Source: Burkholderiaceae bacterium (GTDB taxonomy: Bacteria; Pseudomonadota; Gammaproteobacteria; Burkholderiales; Burkholderiaceae_E). Taken from it: DNA of 6,938 nucleotides. Shown in pieces: positions 6,726 through 6,938 of the stretch. The position numbers and the translations under genes are program-made. The notes beneath the pieces were generated by a model that ran no database searches, was not told where the DNA came from, and saw only the letters and a program-made list of their open reading frames with translations. Each line of letters opens with the position of its first letter. The stretch's first letter is position 1. The DNA is taken from assembly GCA_019428955.1 (NCBI GenBank), contig JAHYJF010000191.1, positions 1 to 6,938 on the forward strand. Reading direction: 5' to 3'.

Positions 6726-6742
6726 AACCGTGCGACCCGCGA

Positions 6743-6938
6743 TCAGGGCTTCTTGGCCTCTTCCTTGGCGGCATCGACAACGGCACCAGCGGTGGCGCCA
6801 CCGGCAGCGGCTCCGGCAGCGGCACCGGCAGCGGCACCAGCAGCGGCACCAGCAGCGGTGGCGGCGTCAGCCGGCGCAGCGGCATCAGCCGCAGGAGCAG
6901 CCGCAGGAGCGGCGGGTTCGGCCGGGGCAGCGGCGGGT
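6743..6938 (-). CDS. Ala-rich protein of unknown function, C-terminal 64 residues (5' end outside window)
   Basis: I do not recognise this protein. The - strand frame is open from the window edge to TGA at 6743-6745. Of the 64 visible residues, 37 are Ala. In order they are a Pro/Ala/Asp-rich stretch (PAEPAAPAAAPAADAAAPAD), a tract GAAAGAAAGAAAGAAAG with glycines every fourth residue, and a charged tail VVDAAKEEAKKP. The Gly-every-four pattern resembles a glycine zipper, a helix-packing element often found in membrane or lipoprotein segments, but it could equally be a low-complexity linker. The - strand reading is preferred because it ends in a plausible charged C-terminus followed by hairpins with a T-rich tail in the right direction. 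The + strand frame over the same bases is also open, but it has no start nearby and encodes only Gly/Ser/Arg repeats. A secreted or envelope protein is possible; the N-terminus is not visible. Confidence 0.7.
   Translation of the reverse strand, partial: PAAAPAEPAAPAAAPAADAAAPADAATAAGAAAGAAAGAAAGAAAGGATAGAVVDAAKEEAKKP
6803..6862. repeat. Tandem 12-bp repeat, five units, within the Ala-rich gene
   Basis: Units based on GGCAGCGGCACC start at 6803, 6815, 6827, 6839 and 6851. The second and third are identical, the first and fourth differ at one position each, and the fifth is more diverged. Each unit encodes four residues (GAAA type), so copy-number change would keep the frame. Confidence 0.75.
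6887..6910. repeat. Exact 12-bp direct duplication
   Basis: AGCCGCAGGAGC occurs twice back to back (6887-6898 and 6899-6910) in the Pro/Ala-rich coding part of the same gene. It is in frame and encodes a repeated Ala-Pro-Ala-Ala unit. This is a second, independent slippage-type repeat. Confidence 0.7.

Noticed and set aside
6370..6885. A 171-codon - strand frame with Leu/Pro-Val repeats
   Set aside because: It overlaps the hydrolase gene and the terminator, and its repeats are just another frame of the 12-bp repeat tract.
6803..6910. Short regularly spaced repeats as a possible CRISPR array
   Set aside because: The units are 12 bp, directly tandem without spacers, and keep a coding frame.
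6746..6938. Open + strand Gly/Ser/Arg-rich frame over the repeat tract
   Set aside because: No start codon or ribosome site nearby, and the adjacent T-rich terminator tail fits a gene read on the - strand.

Overview
The window is a GC-rich (roughly two thirds G+C by eye), gene-dense stretch of a proteobacterial chromosome. The gene set (a long-form tryptophanyl-tRNA synthetase, dapA, the Bam lipoprotein gene bamC and a YycJ-type metallo-beta-lactamase-fold hydrolase) and the protein sequences fit a betaproteobacterium, possibly from the Rhodocyclales. That placement is inference from remembered family sequences, not from a search.

Layout: (1) positions 1-613, + strand: the C-terminal half of trpS, cut by the window edge. 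(2) 652-3501, - strand: a 949-residue membrane-anchored PAS-PAS-GAF-GGDEF-EAL signalling protein, convergent with trpS. (3) 3502-3765: a 264-bp divergent intergenic region with several inverted repeats and a probable dapA promoter. (4) 3766-6599, + strand: a tight three-gene operon, dapA / bamC (4-bp overlap) / MBL-fold hydrolase (18-bp gap). (5) 6600-6742: an intergenic region with a strong, probably bidirectional terminator and two further inverted repeats. (6) 6743-6938, - strand: the C-terminal end of an Ala-rich, repeat-bearing protein of unknown function, running off the window.

How it works together: dapA makes the lysine/diaminopimelate precursor used for protein and peptidoglycan, and bamC encodes an outer-membrane lipoprotein of the beta-barrel assembly machine, so this operon links cell-wall precursor synthesis to outer-membrane biogenesis. 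The hydrolase is a third, less well understood partner. The GGDEF/EAL gene is a c-di-GMP signalling gene lying in opposite orientation between two housekeeping blocks.

I see no clear undescribed multi-gene system. The best leads are a substituted metal-site residue in the EAL domain next to an intact GGDEF domain and I-site, a four-cysteine iron-sulfur-type signature in TrpS, and a glycine-zipper/alanine repeat tract in the protein at the right edge.
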